A stretch of DNA of 64,000 nucleotides from Acidimicrobiia bacterium (GTDB taxonomy: Bacteria > Actinomycetota > Acidimicrobiia > IMCC26256 > JAOSJL01): NCBI GenBank assembly GCA_027494115.1, contig JAOSJL010000001.1:1451926-1515925 (forward strand), in the 5' to 3' direction. The notes beneath the pieces were generated by a model that was not told the DNA's origin, searched no databases, and saw only the letters and a program-made list of their open reading frames with translations. Shown here one piece after another: positions 41,783-52,067 of this stretch. A program made the position numbers and the translations under genes. How positions within the stretch are numbered: position 1 is the stretch's first letter; each line of letters begins with the position of its first letter.

Positions 41783-42844
41783 ATGGGACATCGTGTCATC
41801 CAATGGGCGACGGGCAACGTCGGAGCGGCGGCGCTCCCCGCCATCATTCGCCACCCCGATCTCGAACTCGTCGGCGTCGTCGTGCACAGCGCCGACAAGG
41901 CAGGTAAAGACGCCGGCGATCTGTGCGGACTGCCCACCACGGGCGTGACAGCGACGAATGACGTCGACGCCGCACTCGCGCTCGACGCCGATGTCGTGTC
42001 GTACATGGCCACGGGAGACCTCCGTCCCGACGACGCCGTCGCCGACATGTGCCGCATCCTCGAGGCCGGGATGAACGTCGTCTCCACGTCGGTGGTGTCG
42101 CTCGTCTACCCACCCGCCGGCGACGAGCGGCTCGTGAAGATGCTCGACGCAGCGTGCAGGAGGGGCGGAACGTCGGCATTCACATCCGGAATCGACCCGG
42201 GCTTCGCCAACGATCTCCTGCCGATGACGATCACCGGATTCTGCGAACGGATCGACGCGGTCCGGATACGGGAGATCCTCAACTACGACACGTACGACCA
42301 GGCCGAGGTCCTCTTCGACACGATGGGCTTCGGTCAGGCGCTGGACGCCGAGCCCGTCCTGTTCTGGCCCGGTGCCGTCACGCTGGCCTGGGGCGGTGTC
42401 GTGGAGATGATCGCCGACAGCCTCGATGTGGAGCTCGACGAGATCCGTGAGACGCACGAACGCCTGCCGGCACCCGAGACGTTCGACGTGGCCGCCGGCA
42501 CGGTGGAGAAGGGGACCACGGCCGCGTTGCATTTCGAGGTGATCGGTGTGGTCGGAGGTCGTGACGCGATCGTGGTCGAGCACTACACGCGCCTGCGCGA
42601 CGATCTGGCCCCCGAATGGCCCGAACAGCCGCGCGGCGGTGGCTACGTCATCACCGTCGACGGTTCACCCTCGTTTCGCTGCGAGCTCACGATGGAGGGC
42701 GAGGACGGCGACCACAACACGGGTGGCGTGCTGGCGACGGCGATGCGTGTCCTCAACGCGATCCCCGCGGTCTGCGAAGCCGAACCGGGGCTTCTGTCGC
42801 CGCTCGACCTACCGCTCGTCACGGGCCGTCATCTGATGGCCTGA
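41783..42844 (+). CDS. NAD(P)-binding dihydrodipicolinate reductase-like protein
   Basis: MGHRVIQWATGNVGAAALPAIIRHPDLELVGVVVHSADKAGKDAGDLCG...SGIDPGFANDLLPMTITG. Confidence 0.88.
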   Translation: MGHRVIQWATGNVGAAALPAIIRHPDLELVGVVVHSADKAGKDAGDLCGLPTTGVTATNDVDAALALDADVVSYMATGDLRPDDAVADMCRILEAGMNVVSTSVVSLVYPPAGDERLVKMLDAACRRGGTSAFTSGIDPGFANDLLPMTITGFCERIDAVRIREILNYDTYDQAEVLFDTMGFGQALDAEPVLFWPGAVTLAWGGVVEMIADSLDVELDEIRETHERLPAPETFDVAAGTVEKGTTAALHFEVIGVVGGRDAIVVEHYTRLRDDLAPEWPEQPRGGGYVITVDGSPSFRCELTMEGEDGDHNTGGVLATAMRVLNAIPAVCEAEPGLLSPLDLPLVTGRHLMA

Positions 42845-42874
42845 TCCGCCGGTCTGATGTGCCGTAGTGCGGAT

Positions 42875-43075
42875 TCAGTCGTCGGTGGTGCTCTCGTAGA
42901 GCGATTCGAGGATGTCGATTTCGCGACGCCGTCGCGACTCGCGTCGGCGGTCCCTGGCGTATCCGACGGCGTATCCGACGAGCTGCCAGCACCCGACGAC
43001 GGCGAGAGCCACCAATGCGAGGGCGAGAATGACGAGCACGGGCTCCGCTCCCTTGCAGACGATTCCTTGGCCCAT
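42875..43075 (-). CDS. small single-TM hypothetical protein
   Basis: MGQGIVCKGAEPVLVILALALVALAVVGCWQLVGYAVGYARDRRRESRRRREIDILESLYESTTDD. Confidence 0.5.
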   Translation of the reverse strand: MGQGIVCKGAEPVLVILALALVALAVVGCWQLVGYAVGYARDRRRESRRRREIDILESLYESTTDD

Positions 43076-43133
43076 GTGACCCGCGTCTGGCGCGCGTGTC
43101 AAGGGGATCCCGGGTTCGTCGTCGTTTTCGCCT

Positions 43134-43902
43134 TCAGGAAGTACCGGATTCGGCCGCTTTTCGTCTCGGCCCACCCAGACGGTGGCGCAGACGGGCCAGA
43201 CCGATGAGCGTGCGGGGGAACGCGTGAGATCACCGGAGTCCGTGAGGGCCGTCGTTCCTCGACGGCGACACCCAGAGCCGTGACGCCGAGTCCGGCCCGT
43301 TCCGCCCGGATGATCAACTCCGTGTCGAACAGGTCCTCTCCCGACGCGCAGGCCTGTGCCAGGGGCACCACCGCGGAGCGACGGAGCGCCTTCATGCCGT
43401 GGGTGTCGGAGACACGCAGACCGAATCCGACTCGCAGCAGCGTCGAGAAGGTGGCGGTCACCGCGCGTCGCGTCCAGGGACGCCGGTCGTCGGCGTCGGG
43501 GGAACGTTTGGACGCCATCACAATGGCAAGCATCGGATCATCCTCGAGGGCCGCAAGCGCTCGGTCGAGGAACTCGAGGGAGAAGTAGTCGACGTCGAAG
43601 GTCACGACGAAGCGCCCTTTCGTCTCGAGGAGCCCATGACGCAGAGCCGCCCCGTAGTCGGCGTCGGGGAGTGTGGAAGCGTCGACCTCGGGATACCGCT
43701 CAGCGAGCGACCGGGCGAGGTCGGGCGTACCGTCGGTTGACCCGTTCTCGATGATCGAGACGGCGAACGACCGATCCCGCTCGCGCAGACCCTCGACGAT
43801 GTCGGTGACGGAGTCGTCGAGGTAGTCGGCTTCGTCGTGGGCGGGGACGACCACGGCGAGCTCGATCGGTGTGTCCGGCTGTGTGCTCATGGGCGTACTC
43901 AT
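43134..43902 (-). CDS. family 2 glycosyltransferase (frame interrupted at 43214-43218)
   Basis: VVVPAHDEADYLDDSVTDIVEGL...IIENGSTDGTPDLA...GRFVVTFDVDY; reducing CCCCC to CCCC gives ...VPRTLIGLARLRHRLGGPRRKAAESGTS* ending at 43134. Confidence 0.85.
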
Positions 43903-44315
43903 GTCACGGGTCCGAACTCGAGGAGGGCGACACGATCGGTCTGCGGTGAGAACAGGATCTCGACCGGTAGATCGAGAGCGAGGTCTCCCACCTCGATCCC
44001 GCGCAGGTTTCCCACGACACGCACCCCTTCCTCGGTTTCCACGACAACGACGGCGTAGGGCAGCTCGTCGGCGAAGAAGGGATCAAGGGGGCGGTGCGTG
44101 ACGGTCCACGTGTACACCCGTCCCCGCGAGGCCGACAGCTCCCAGCTCCACGTCTCGGAACCGCATGCAGGGCAGCGGTATCGCGGCGGATGGCGCCAGG
44201 CCGAACACGTGTCACAACGCTGAAAACGCAGTTCGCCCGCCGCGCAGTGCGCGTAGAACTCCGCATTGAGTCCGACCGGTTCGGGAAGTGTCCGGGGCGC
44301 CGGGTCCGTCACCAT
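43899..44315 (-). CDS. Zn-ribbon/OB-fold (DUF35) acyl-CoA-associated protein
   Basis: LRFQRCDTCSAWRHPPRYRCPACGSETWSWELSASRGRVYTWTVTHRP. Confidence 0.9.
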   Translation of the reverse strand: MVTDPAPRTLPEPVGLNAEFYAHCAAGELRFQRCDTCSAWRHPPRYRCPACGSETWSWELSASRGRVYTWTVTHRPLDPFFADELPYAVVVVETEEGVRVVGNLRGIEVGDLALDLPVEILFSPQTDRVALLEFGPVT

Positions 44316-44316
44316 G

Positions 44317-45498
44317 TCAGCCGTCCGCCCCGAGAACGACGACGCTTCCGTCTCCGAAATCGCCCCAGCCCGTGACGAGCGCCAGTTCGGCGCCGTCCAC
44401 CTGGGCCTCGCCGGCCTGCCCACGGAGCTGGCGCGTCGTCTCGACGACGTGGTTGAAGCCCCACATGTGGCCCTGGGAGAGGTGCCCGCCGTGCGTGTTG
44501 GTCGGGAGAGCACCACCCGGTCCGAGTCGTCCGTCACGCACGAACGCCCCGGCCTCTCCGGGCCCGCAGAGCCCGAGGGCTTCGATCTGGAGAAGCACCG
44601 TGTACGTGAACGCGTCGTAGACGCCGAGCACGTCGAGGTCGCCCACGTCGATCCCAGCCATGCCGAGCGCGCGCGGCGCCGCGTCACTGAGCCCGATGCG
44701 GAAGATGTCGTCGCGGTTGGTGAGGTCGTCAGCGGGTGCAGGGTGGCCCTCGGCAGCACCCAGGATCGACACACGAGGCTGAGCGAGATCGCGGGACCTT
44801 TCGACGCTCGTCACCACGACCGCTGCCGCGCAGTCGGTCTCGAGGCAGCAGTCGAATTTGCGGAAGGGCTCACTGATCCACGGAGCCGTGAGGTAATCGT
44901 CCATCGTGAGCGGGCGGCCGCGCATGAGAGCCTTGTCGTTGCGCTGAGCGTGAGCGCGGAACGCGAGCGCCACCTCGCCGGCGTCCGTCGGCAGGATCCC
45001 GTAGGTCTGCTGGTAGCGGGTGGCGATCCAGCCGTAGTACTGCGCCGCCGAGCGGGCGCCGTAGGGAAGGTAGAAGTCGAGCACGGTATCGAGGACGGCG
45101 TTCGGATCCATCCCACGTCGTGGTACCGGCGTTCCTTCTCTGGGTCGGAACGCGGAGTAACCGTTCCAGCCCGCCACGACGAGGACGACCTCGGCGACGC
45201 CGGCGGCGACCGCCAACGCCGCGTGTTGCAGCGACGCCGTCGGGCTGGCACCACCCATGTGGAGGGTGCCGGAGAACCGCACGTTTCCGACGCCGAGGTT
45301 GGCTGCGAGTTCCTCCACCGTGGTGTAGCCGGGTGGGGGGATCAGACCGTCGATCTGGTCGAATCGGATTCCGGCATCCTCCACAGCGGTGGTCGCGGCC
45401 TGGAGCATGAGCTCCACCGGAAGATACGGCGATCCACGGACGTAGTCGGTTTCACCCACACCGACGATCGCAGCTCTGTGTGCGAAGCCTTCACTCAC
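44317..45498 (-). CDS. thiolase-fold acetyl-CoA acetyltransferase / lipid-transfer (SCP-x-like) protein
   Basis: [17 protein letters not shown]...[35 protein letters not shown]...[28 protein letters not shown]. Confidence 0.92.
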   Translation of the reverse strand: MSEGFAHRAAIVGVGETDYVRGSPYLPVELMLQAATTAVEDAGIRFDQIDGLIPPPGYTTVEELAANLGVGNVRFSGTLHMGGASPTASLQHAALAVAAGVAEVVLVVAGWNGYSAFRPREGTPVPRRGMDPNAVLDTVLDFYLPYGARSAAQYYGWIATRYQQTYGILPTDAGEVALAFRAHAQRNDKALMRGRPLTMDDYLTAPWISEPFRKFDCCLETDCAAAVVVTSVERSRDLAQPRVSILGAAEGHPAPADDLTNRDDIFRIGLSDAAPRALGMAGIDVGDLDVLGVYDAFTYTVLLQIEALGLCGPGEAGAFVRDGRLGPGGALPTNTHGGHLSQGHMWGFNHVVETTRQLRGQAGEAQVDGAELALVTGWGDFGDGSVVVLGADG

Positions 45499-45505
45499 GC
45501 CGAGA

Positions 45506-46273
45506 TCAGTCCGGGTCGACGGGCGGGATCAGGACGCCCCGTTGAGCGAAGGCATTCTCGATCGCGGCGATCGTGGTCTCGATCACGGCGACACGTGCCC
45601 AGCGCTTCGACTCACCCGCGATGACGTACCAGGGTGCGCCCGGAACGTCGGTGCGTTCCAGCATCTCCTCGACGGCCTCCTCGTACTGCGGACGCTTGCG
45701 GCGATTGCGCCAATCCTCCTCGGTGAGCTTCCAGCGCTTCAGAGGGTCTTCCTGACGCCGCTTGAATCTCTTCGCCTGCTCGTCGTGGGAGATGTGGAAC
45801 CAGAACTTCAGGAGAACGGTGCCGTCGTGAGCGAGCATCTCCTCGAGGTTGACGATCTCGTCGTAGGCTCGCCTCCACTCCTGTTCGGTGGCGAAACCCT
45901 CGACGCGCTCGACGAGCACGCGCCCGTACCAGGACCGGTCGAGAATCGCCATACCGCCCCATCCGGGGAGCGACGGCCAGAATCGACGAAGCCAGTTGTG
46001 GCGCAGCTCGTCGGGGGTCGGTGCTGCGAACTGCACGACACGCACATGCCGGGGATCCATCCGGGCGACGAGTCGCCGGATGGCACCGCCCTTGCCCGAG
46101 GCATCCCATCCCTCGATGAGGATGAGCACGGGAGGCCCGAGGCCCTGGGTGCCGAGGAGGCCCCCGAGGGTGAGACGCAACTGGATCAGGCGCTCCTGCG
46201 CGGCTTCCAGTCGCTCGGCTTCTTCCTTGCGACCCAGGCGCAGGGTCAGATCGACGTCGTCGAGGCGTCCCAT
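45506..46273 (-). CDS. polyphosphate kinase 2 family protein
   Basis: [78 protein letters not shown]. Confidence 0.95.
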   Translation of the reverse strand: MGRLDDVDLTLRLGRKEEAERLEAAQERLIQLRLTLGGLLGTQGLGPPVLILIEGWDASGKGGAIRRLVARMDPRHVRVVQFAAPTPDELRHNWLRRFWPSLPGWGGMAILDRSWYGRVLVERVEGFATEQEWRRAYDEIVNLEEMLAHDGTVLLKFWFHISHDEQAKRFKRRQEDPLKRWKLTEEDWRNRRKRPQYEEAVEEMLERTDVPGAPWYVIAGESKRWARVAVIETTIAAIENAFAQRGVLIPPVDPD

Positions 46274-46302
46274 GCGTCGGACCCTAATGGGGGTGGAGGC
46301 CC

Positions 46303-47396
46303 TCAGCGGCCGCGCACGTCGATCTCGGTCGCCTTGATCGCGATCCAGAACCGACGCCCGGGCGAGATCCCGAGGTCGTCGACGGCTGAGGGCGTGACTT
46401 CGGCGATGAGGGGCACGGGGCCGCGCAGGCGGACACGGGCTCGGCGTTCCTCGACATCGAGGCCCTCGACGACCGTCTCGAGGACGTTGCGGGGAGTACC
46501 TGTGGGCCGCTCCTCGAAGAGCCCGACCGCTCGCGGATTCACGATCGCCGTCACGGGGCCCGTGGCTGCGGAGGCGGTGTACAGCTCGAACCCGTTGGAA
46601 AGCGTGACCGTTCCGTTGCGTGCGGTGCCCTGGAAGACGTTGACGCCGACGAGAGCAGCGGCATACGACGACCGGGGTCGGCGGGCAATCTCGTCGGGAC
46701 GACCGTCGTGCACGATGCCACCGGCCTCCAGAACGACGGTCCGGCTTCCCAGAGCGAGCGCCTCGGCGGTGTCGTGCGTCACGACCACCACGGTCGGGGA
46801 CTGTCCGGAGGTCGGTCCGGAGGTCGGTCCGGTTTCGGGGGTCGATGTGTCGAGGCGCGCCGCATCCATTGCCGTGAGGGTTCGTCGAGGGCGCTGAACG
46901 GTTCGTCGAGGAGGAGTAGTGCGGGTGCCGGGGCCAGCGCTCGTGCCAGCGCAACCCGTTGGGACTCGCCCGCCGAGAGCGCCGCGGGGGAGCGCTGCGC
47001 GAGGTGCGCGGCACCGAGGTGCGTGAGCCAGTCTCTCGCCGTCTGTCGGGCAGCGGCTTTGCGAACACCGCGCGCACGCAATCCGAACGCGACGTTGTCG
47101 AGCACATCGAGCGAGGCGAAGAGCCGTCTGTCGTCGAACACGAAACCGATCGGCCGATCTTCCGGTCCCGCCCAGACGCCATCGGCCACCCCGTCGACGA
47201 CACTCCCGTCGATGGTCGTTGTTCCGTCCGTCAGAGGTGTGAGCCCCGCCAACACGCGCAGCAGTGTGGTCTTTCCGGAACCGTTGGGCCCGACGACACT
47301 CACGAGCTCTCCCGCCTCGATCGAGAGCTCAGCATCGAGTGTGAAGCCATCCCGTTCCACACGGCCCTGGACCGTGGCACCCGCCGGCGCGGTCAT
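46303..47396 (-). CDS. modC: molybdate ABC transporter ATP-binding protein (frame interrupted near 46870)
   Basis: VVGPNGSGKTTLLRVLAGL, LSAGESQRVALARALAPAPALLLLDEPFSALDEPSRQ, VVVVTHDTAEALAL, C-terminal TOBE-like region. Confidence 0.88.
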
Positions 47397-48206
47397 CGAG
47401 CCAACCACCGGCCGCGCAGTCCGACGAGCACGCCGACCGAGACCGCGAGCATGAGGACCGCAAGCGAGACGGCCCCGTCGAATGACGTCTGAAGCTCGTT
47501 GAACAGCGCGAGGGGGAAGCGTACGGGTCTCGCCCGGCAGGCTCCCGGCGAACGTGATCGTTGCCCCGAACTCGCCGAGTGCCCGCGCCCACGCCAGGGC
47601 CGTGCCGGCGAGGATGGCGGGGGCGACCGCGGGAAGCGTGACACGGCGCAGAACGGTCCAGGAGCCCGCGCCGAGCGTGGCGGCCGCCTCCTCGGGACGC
47701 CGGTCCATCGTTCGCAGCGCCGCCCCGACGGTGACGACGACGAATGGGAGTGCCACGAAGGTCTGGGCGACCACGACCCCGGCTGTCGTGAAGGGCAGGC
47801 GCAGCCCGACGGAGTCCTCGAGGAAGCCGCCGACCAGACCCTCCCGCCCGAACGCCAGCAGCAGGGCGACGCCACCGACGACCGGAGGCAGCACCATCGG
47901 GAGGAGAACCAGGGCGTGCAGTGTGGACCGTCCCCGGAACACGCCACGTGTGAGTAGAACGGCGAGCGGGACTCCGAAGACCGTCGCCGCGATCGCCGCC
48001 GACACCGAGGTCACGAGAGAGAGGCGCAGGGCTTCCAGAGCGGCAGGGGAGGTGAGGTCGGAGATCAACTCGGACCAGGGCGCGCGGGCGAGCAGAGCCA
48101 CGACCGGGAGAGCGAGGAAGGCCAGCGCAGCGGCGGCCAGCGGCAGCAGTGCGACGGCCGGTCGACCGGACCCGGCACGCCGTGCGGAAGCTTGCGGGGC
48201 ACTCAC
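47393..48206 (-). CDS. modB: molybdate ABC transporter permease (frame interrupted at 47512-47516)
   Basis: VLLPMVLPPVVGGVALLLAFG...[66 protein letters not shown] (reconstructed). Confidence 0.9.
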
Positions 48207-48967
48207 GGAACCAGGAATCCCTTCTCCTCGAGAACCCGTCGACCCTCGTCGCTCATGACGAAGTCCATGAACCCATCAGCGGAGGCGGGAGCGTCCTCCA
48301 AGACGGCGATGACGTACTCGGCGGAGACGTTCAGTGCGTCGGGAATCGTCACGCTCTCCACGGATCCGTCGCCCGCCACGACGTCGGATTCGTACACGAT
48401 TCCGGCGTCCGCTTCGCCGAGACCGACCTTGGTCACGACACCGCGCACGCTTCCTTCGAGTGTGGCGGGCCGCACGGTCACTCCCGCCCGGTCGAGTGCC
48501 TGCGAGGAGTAGTTGCCGGCGGGCACCGAGGGGTCGGCGAGGGCCAGGACCACGTCGGAGCGTGCGAGATCGTCGAGCCCACGGATCTCCGCGGGGTTTC
48601 CCGCAGGAACGACGATCGTGAGCCGGTTGCGCGCGAACACCTCGGGGGCCCGGCGTACGCCACGGGTCGCGACGGCCGCGTCCATGGTGCCCCGGTCCGC
48701 GGCGGCGAACACGTCGGCGGGCGCACCGTGTTCGATCTGCGTGGCAAGGCGGGCCGAGCCGTCGAAATCCGTCGTGACGGTCGTGGCGGTGTCCGCCTCG
48801 AAGGCGCCGGCGATCTCCTCGAAGCTCTCGGTGAGCGAAGAGGCGGCGAAGACGGTGAGCGAATCCGACGAACCGTCGCCACAACCTCCGAGACCGATGA
48901 TCCCGACGGCGGCGACGGCCCCGAGGACCGCCGGTACCGCACGCACCGCCCGCACCGCGCGGCTCAT
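48203..48967 (-). CDS. modA: molybdate ABC transporter substrate-binding protein
   Basis: LTVFAASSLTESFEEIAGAFEADTATTVTTDFDGSARLATQIEHGAPADVFAAAD; GTGA overlap with modB. Confidence 0.95.
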   Translation of the reverse strand: MSRAVRAVRAVPAVLGAVAAVGIIGLGGCGDGSSDSLTVFAASSLTESFEEIAGAFEADTATTVTTDFDGSARLATQIEHGAPADVFAAADRGTMDAAVATRGVRRAPEVFARNRLTIVVPAGNPAEIRGLDDLARSDVVLALADPSVPAGNYSSQALDRAGVTVRPATLEGSVRGVVTKVGLGEADAGIVYESDVVAGDGSVESVTIPDALNVSAEYVIAVLEDAPASADGFMDFVMSDEGRRVLEEKGFLVP

Positions 48968-48977
48968 CGGAGCGCGC

Positions 48978-49373
48978 TCATCCGGGAACTTCGACGATGA
49001 CAGTGGTCGCCTTCACGACGGCAACGGCCAAACTCCCGGGCTCGAGCGCCAGTTCGTCGGCGGCCTCGCGCGTCATGAGTGACACGACGCGGTGCGGACC
49101 GGCCTGGATCTCGACCTGCGCCATCACGCCGTCGCGCACGACCTTGGTCACGAGTCCGGTGAAACGGTTGCGCGCGGAGGCGCCGACGATGCGTTCCGGA
49201 TCCGAGGTGTCCGCCTCCTCCACGGCGAGCGCCGCCAGGGCGGCACCGTCGACCACTCGGTGGCCGCCCGACGTGCGGCGGGAGGGCAGGCGGCCCTCGT
49301 CGGCGTGCCGGCGGACCGTGTCGGCGCTGACGCCGAGAAGCGCCGCGGCCTGTCCGATTCGATACTCGCTCAT
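48978..49373 (-). CDS. MerR-type HTH + TOBE domain molybdate-responsive regulator candidate
   Basis: MSEYRIGQAAALLGVSADTVRRHADEGRLPSRRTSGGHRVVDGAALAAL then ARNRFTGLVTKVVRDGVMAQVEIQAGPHRVVSLMTREAADELALEPGSLAVAVVKATTVIVEVP. Confidence 0.9.
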   Translation of the reverse strand: MSEYRIGQAAALLGVSADTVRRHADEGRLPSRRTSGGHRVVDGAALAALAVEEADTSDPERIVGASARNRFTGLVTKVVRDGVMAQVEIQAGPHRVVSLMTREAADELALEPGSLAVAVVKATTVIVEVPG

Positions 49374-49565
49374 GCAAGAAATATAGGCGAAAGAACTCGG
49401 ATTTCGTCCATTTCTTGTTCCACAGAGCGGGACATCGTCTCGGGGCGCTAGTCTCGGGTTACTGAGTAGTAACAAGGTCCGGCAGCACGCCGCGCGTCCG
49501 AGCGCCGACGGCGGTTTCCGGGCACAAGAGGCCCGGTGGCGATCACCGGCGACGAGGAGGCAGAA

Positions 49566-50774
49566 ATGTCGGAGTTCTCACTCGATCTCAACGAGGACCA
49601 GCTCCAGATCCAGAAGTGGGTGCACGACTTCGCGGAAGACGTCGTGCGACCCGTGGCCCCCGAGTACGACCAGAGCGAGGAGACGCCGTGGCCGGTCATC
49701 GAGGAGGCCGCCAAGATCGGCCTCTACTCGTACGAGGCGGTCGCGCAGTTCTTCAGCGATCCCACCGGCCTCACCTTCCCTGTCGTCAGCGAGGAGCTGT
49801 GTTGGGGTGACGCGGGAATCGCACTCGCCATCTTCGGTACCACACTCGGCGTCTCGGGGATCGTCGGCAACGGCACTCCCGAACAGATCGAGGAGTGGGT
49901 TCCGCAGTGTTTCGGCACGCCCGATGACATCAAGCTGGCCGCCTTCGCGGTGACCGAACCGGGTGCCGGTTCGGACGTGTCGAGTCTCCGCACGAAGGCC
50001 AAGAAGGACGGCGACGACTGGGTGCTGAACGGTGAAAAGACCTTCATCACCAACGGCGGAATCGCCGACGTGCACGTCGTGGTGGCCAGCGTCGATCCGG
50101 AGCTCGGTTCACGGGGCCACGCCTCCTTCGTGATCGGCCCCGACACGCCGGGGCTCACCGCCGGTAAGAAGGAGAAGAAGATGGGCATCCGCGCGTCGCA
50201 CACCGGCGGGGTGCTGCTCGACGACGTGCGCGTGCCGAGCGCGAATCTGCTGGGTGGCGAGGAGAAGCTCGAGGCCCGACTGGCTCGCGCTCGCGAAGGA
50301 AAGAGCAGCAAGACCCAGGCTGCGATGAGCACCTTCGAGGCGAGCCGCCCGCTCGTCGGTGCCCAGGCGCTCGGGATCGCCCGTGCGGCGTACGAGTACT
50401 CGCTCGACTACGCCAAGGAGCGCGAGCAGTTCGGTCGCAAGATCATCGAGAACCAGGCGATCGCGTTCAAGCTCGCCGACATGAAGATGGAGATCGACGC
50501 CGCTCGCCTCCTCGTGTGGCGTGCCTGCTGGATGGGGGCCAACGGCAAGCCGTTCGAGAACGGTGAAGGTTCCATGTCGAAGCTCAAGGCGGGAGAGGTG
50601 GCTGTGTGGGCCACCGAACAGGCGATCCAGATCCTCGGTGGCTACGGCTACATCCGAGAGTTCCCGGTCGAGCAGTGGCACCGGGACTCGAAGATCTACA
50701 CGCTCTTCGAGGGGACCTCGGAGATCCAGCGCCTCGTTGTCGCCCGGGCTATCTCGGGAGTACACATCAAGTAG
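49566..50774 (+). CDS. acyl-CoA dehydrogenase
   Basis: AFAVTEPGAGSDVSSLRTKAKKDGDDWVLNGEKTFITNGGIADV, YAKEREQFGRKIIENQAIAFKLADM, QILGGYGYIREFPVEQWHRDSKIYTLFEGTSEIQR. Confidence 0.97.
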   Translation: MSEFSLDLNEDQLQIQKWVHDFAEDVVRPVAPEYDQSEETPWPVIEEAAKIGLYSYEAVAQFFSDPTGLTFPVVSEELCWGDAGIALAIFGTTLGVSGIVGNGTPEQIEEWVPQCFGTPDDIKLAAFAVTEPGAGSDVSSLRTKAKKDGDDWVLNGEKTFITNGGIADVHVVVASVDPELGSRGHASFVIGPDTPGLTAGKKEKKMGIRASHTGGVLLDDVRVPSANLLGGEEKLEARLARAREGKSSKTQAAMSTFEASRPLVGAQALGIARAAYEYSLDYAKEREQFGRKIIENQAIAFKLADMKMEIDAARLLVWRACWMGANGKPFENGEGSMSKLKAGEVAVWATEQAIQILGGYGYIREFPVEQWHRDSKIYTLFEGTSEIQRLVVARAISGVHIK

Positions 50775-50817
50775 TTCCCGGCATTGCGCGCCGGCGGGAT
50801 CTGGAAAACTGACTCGC

Positions 50818-51335
50818 GTGCACGAGACACCAGAGGACCTGGCTGCTCTGCAGCGCCTCCTCGACGAGAGTGCGGCATCCGCGGGGAACACCTCCGCAGC
50901 GTCTGCACGCCCGAGCGCGCCCTGAGTGCGCCCGAGCTGTGCGACCTGTTGACCGGTGTCAATGTGCTGGCGCTGGCGACGGTCAGCGTTGCGTGCGAGC
51001 CACGTGTCGCGCCCGTCGACGGGTTGTTCTACCGCGGAGCCTTCTGGTTCGGTTCGTCTCCCGACTCGGTGCGCTTCCGCCACCTCCGCGCACGGCCTGC
51101 GGTCAGCGCATCACACACGCAGGGTGAGGAACTGGCGGTGAGCATCCACGGGCGTGCCGCCGAGGTCGACATCAACGCGCCCGGGAACGCCGGGTTTCTC
51201 GAGTACCTCCGCGCGGTCTACTCGAACTGGGACGACTGGGCGCCGGGGTCCGCCTATGCGAGGATCGACGCCACGCGGATGTTCGTCTTCGCGTTGCGCG
51301 ACTCGCTCGGCCTGGAACCGATCGCGAACGCCTGA
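50818..51335 (+). CDS. pyridoxamine 5'-phosphate oxidase-fold family protein (frame interrupted at 50883-50886)
   Basis: VHETPEDLAALQRLLDESAASAG + EHLRSVCTPERALSAPELCDLLTGVNVLALATVSVACEPRVAPVDGLFYRGAFWFGSSPDSVRFRHLRARPAVSASH. Confidence 0.8.
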
Positions 51336-51434
51336 TCTTCGCCGCCTAGGCTCGTCCGCCGTGAGCGGTTGGGAGTTCTACGTCCAGGCTTTCGTGCCGG
51401 CCTTGGCATCAAGAGGTTCTTCGAGATCTGAATC

Positions 51435-52067
51435 ATGCGACTAGCCGCCAGCGACAGGCGCCATCAGCTCCTGGGTGTTGCGCGCGACGTCTTCGCCGCC
51501 AGGGGCTTCCATGCCACCTCCATGGACGACGTGGCCGTGGCGGCCGGTGTCACCAAACCGGTGCTGTACCAGCACTTCTTGTCGAAGCGCGCGCTCTACG
51601 CCGAGTTGCTCGAAGTTGTCGGGGAGGAGCTGCTCGGTGCCATCGAGGCCGCGGCCGGCAGCGTGTCCACGGGGCGCGCCCGGGTGGAACAGGGATTCGA
51701 GGCGTACTTCCGCTACGTGTCGGAGAACCGGTCGTCGTTCCGGCTGCTCTTCGGTGCGTCGGTTCGCAACGACGACGAGTTCGCGCGTGTCGCCGAGCGC
51801 GTCATCGACGAGATCGCTGAGGCGATCTCGGGCTTCATCGAGATCGACGCCACCGCGGAGCACCGCCGCGTGTTGGCGCACGCGCTGGTCGGCGTGTCGG
51901 AGGCGACGAGCCGTCGGGCGCTGTCGGATGACGACGCCGAGCACGATCCGCAGCGCCTCGCCGGGTGGCTGTCGGAGATGGCGTGGTTCGGTCTTCGCGG
52001 TGTTCGTTCCGACGACACCGTCCCCGGCGCCGTCGGTGCTCGACGCGACGAGGGCTCTAGCGACTGA
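51435..52067 (+). CDS. TetR/AcrR family transcriptional regulator
   Basis: HQLLGVARDVFAARGFHATSMDDVAVAAGVTKPVLYQHFLSKRALYAELL. Confidence 0.95.
   Translation: MRLAASDRRHQLLGVARDVFAARGFHATSMDDVAVAAGVTKPVLYQHFLSKRALYAELLEVVGEELLGAIEAAAGSVSTGRARVEQGFEAYFRYVSENRSSFRLLFGASVRNDDEFARVAERVIDEIAEAISGFIEIDATAEHRRVLAHALVGVSEATSRRALSDDDAEHDPQRLAGWLSEMAWFGLRGVRSDDTVPGAVGARRDEGSSD

Noticed and set aside
44266-45624. 452-aa plus-strand ORF
   Set aside because: Antisense to the thiolase-like gene; shadow ORF.
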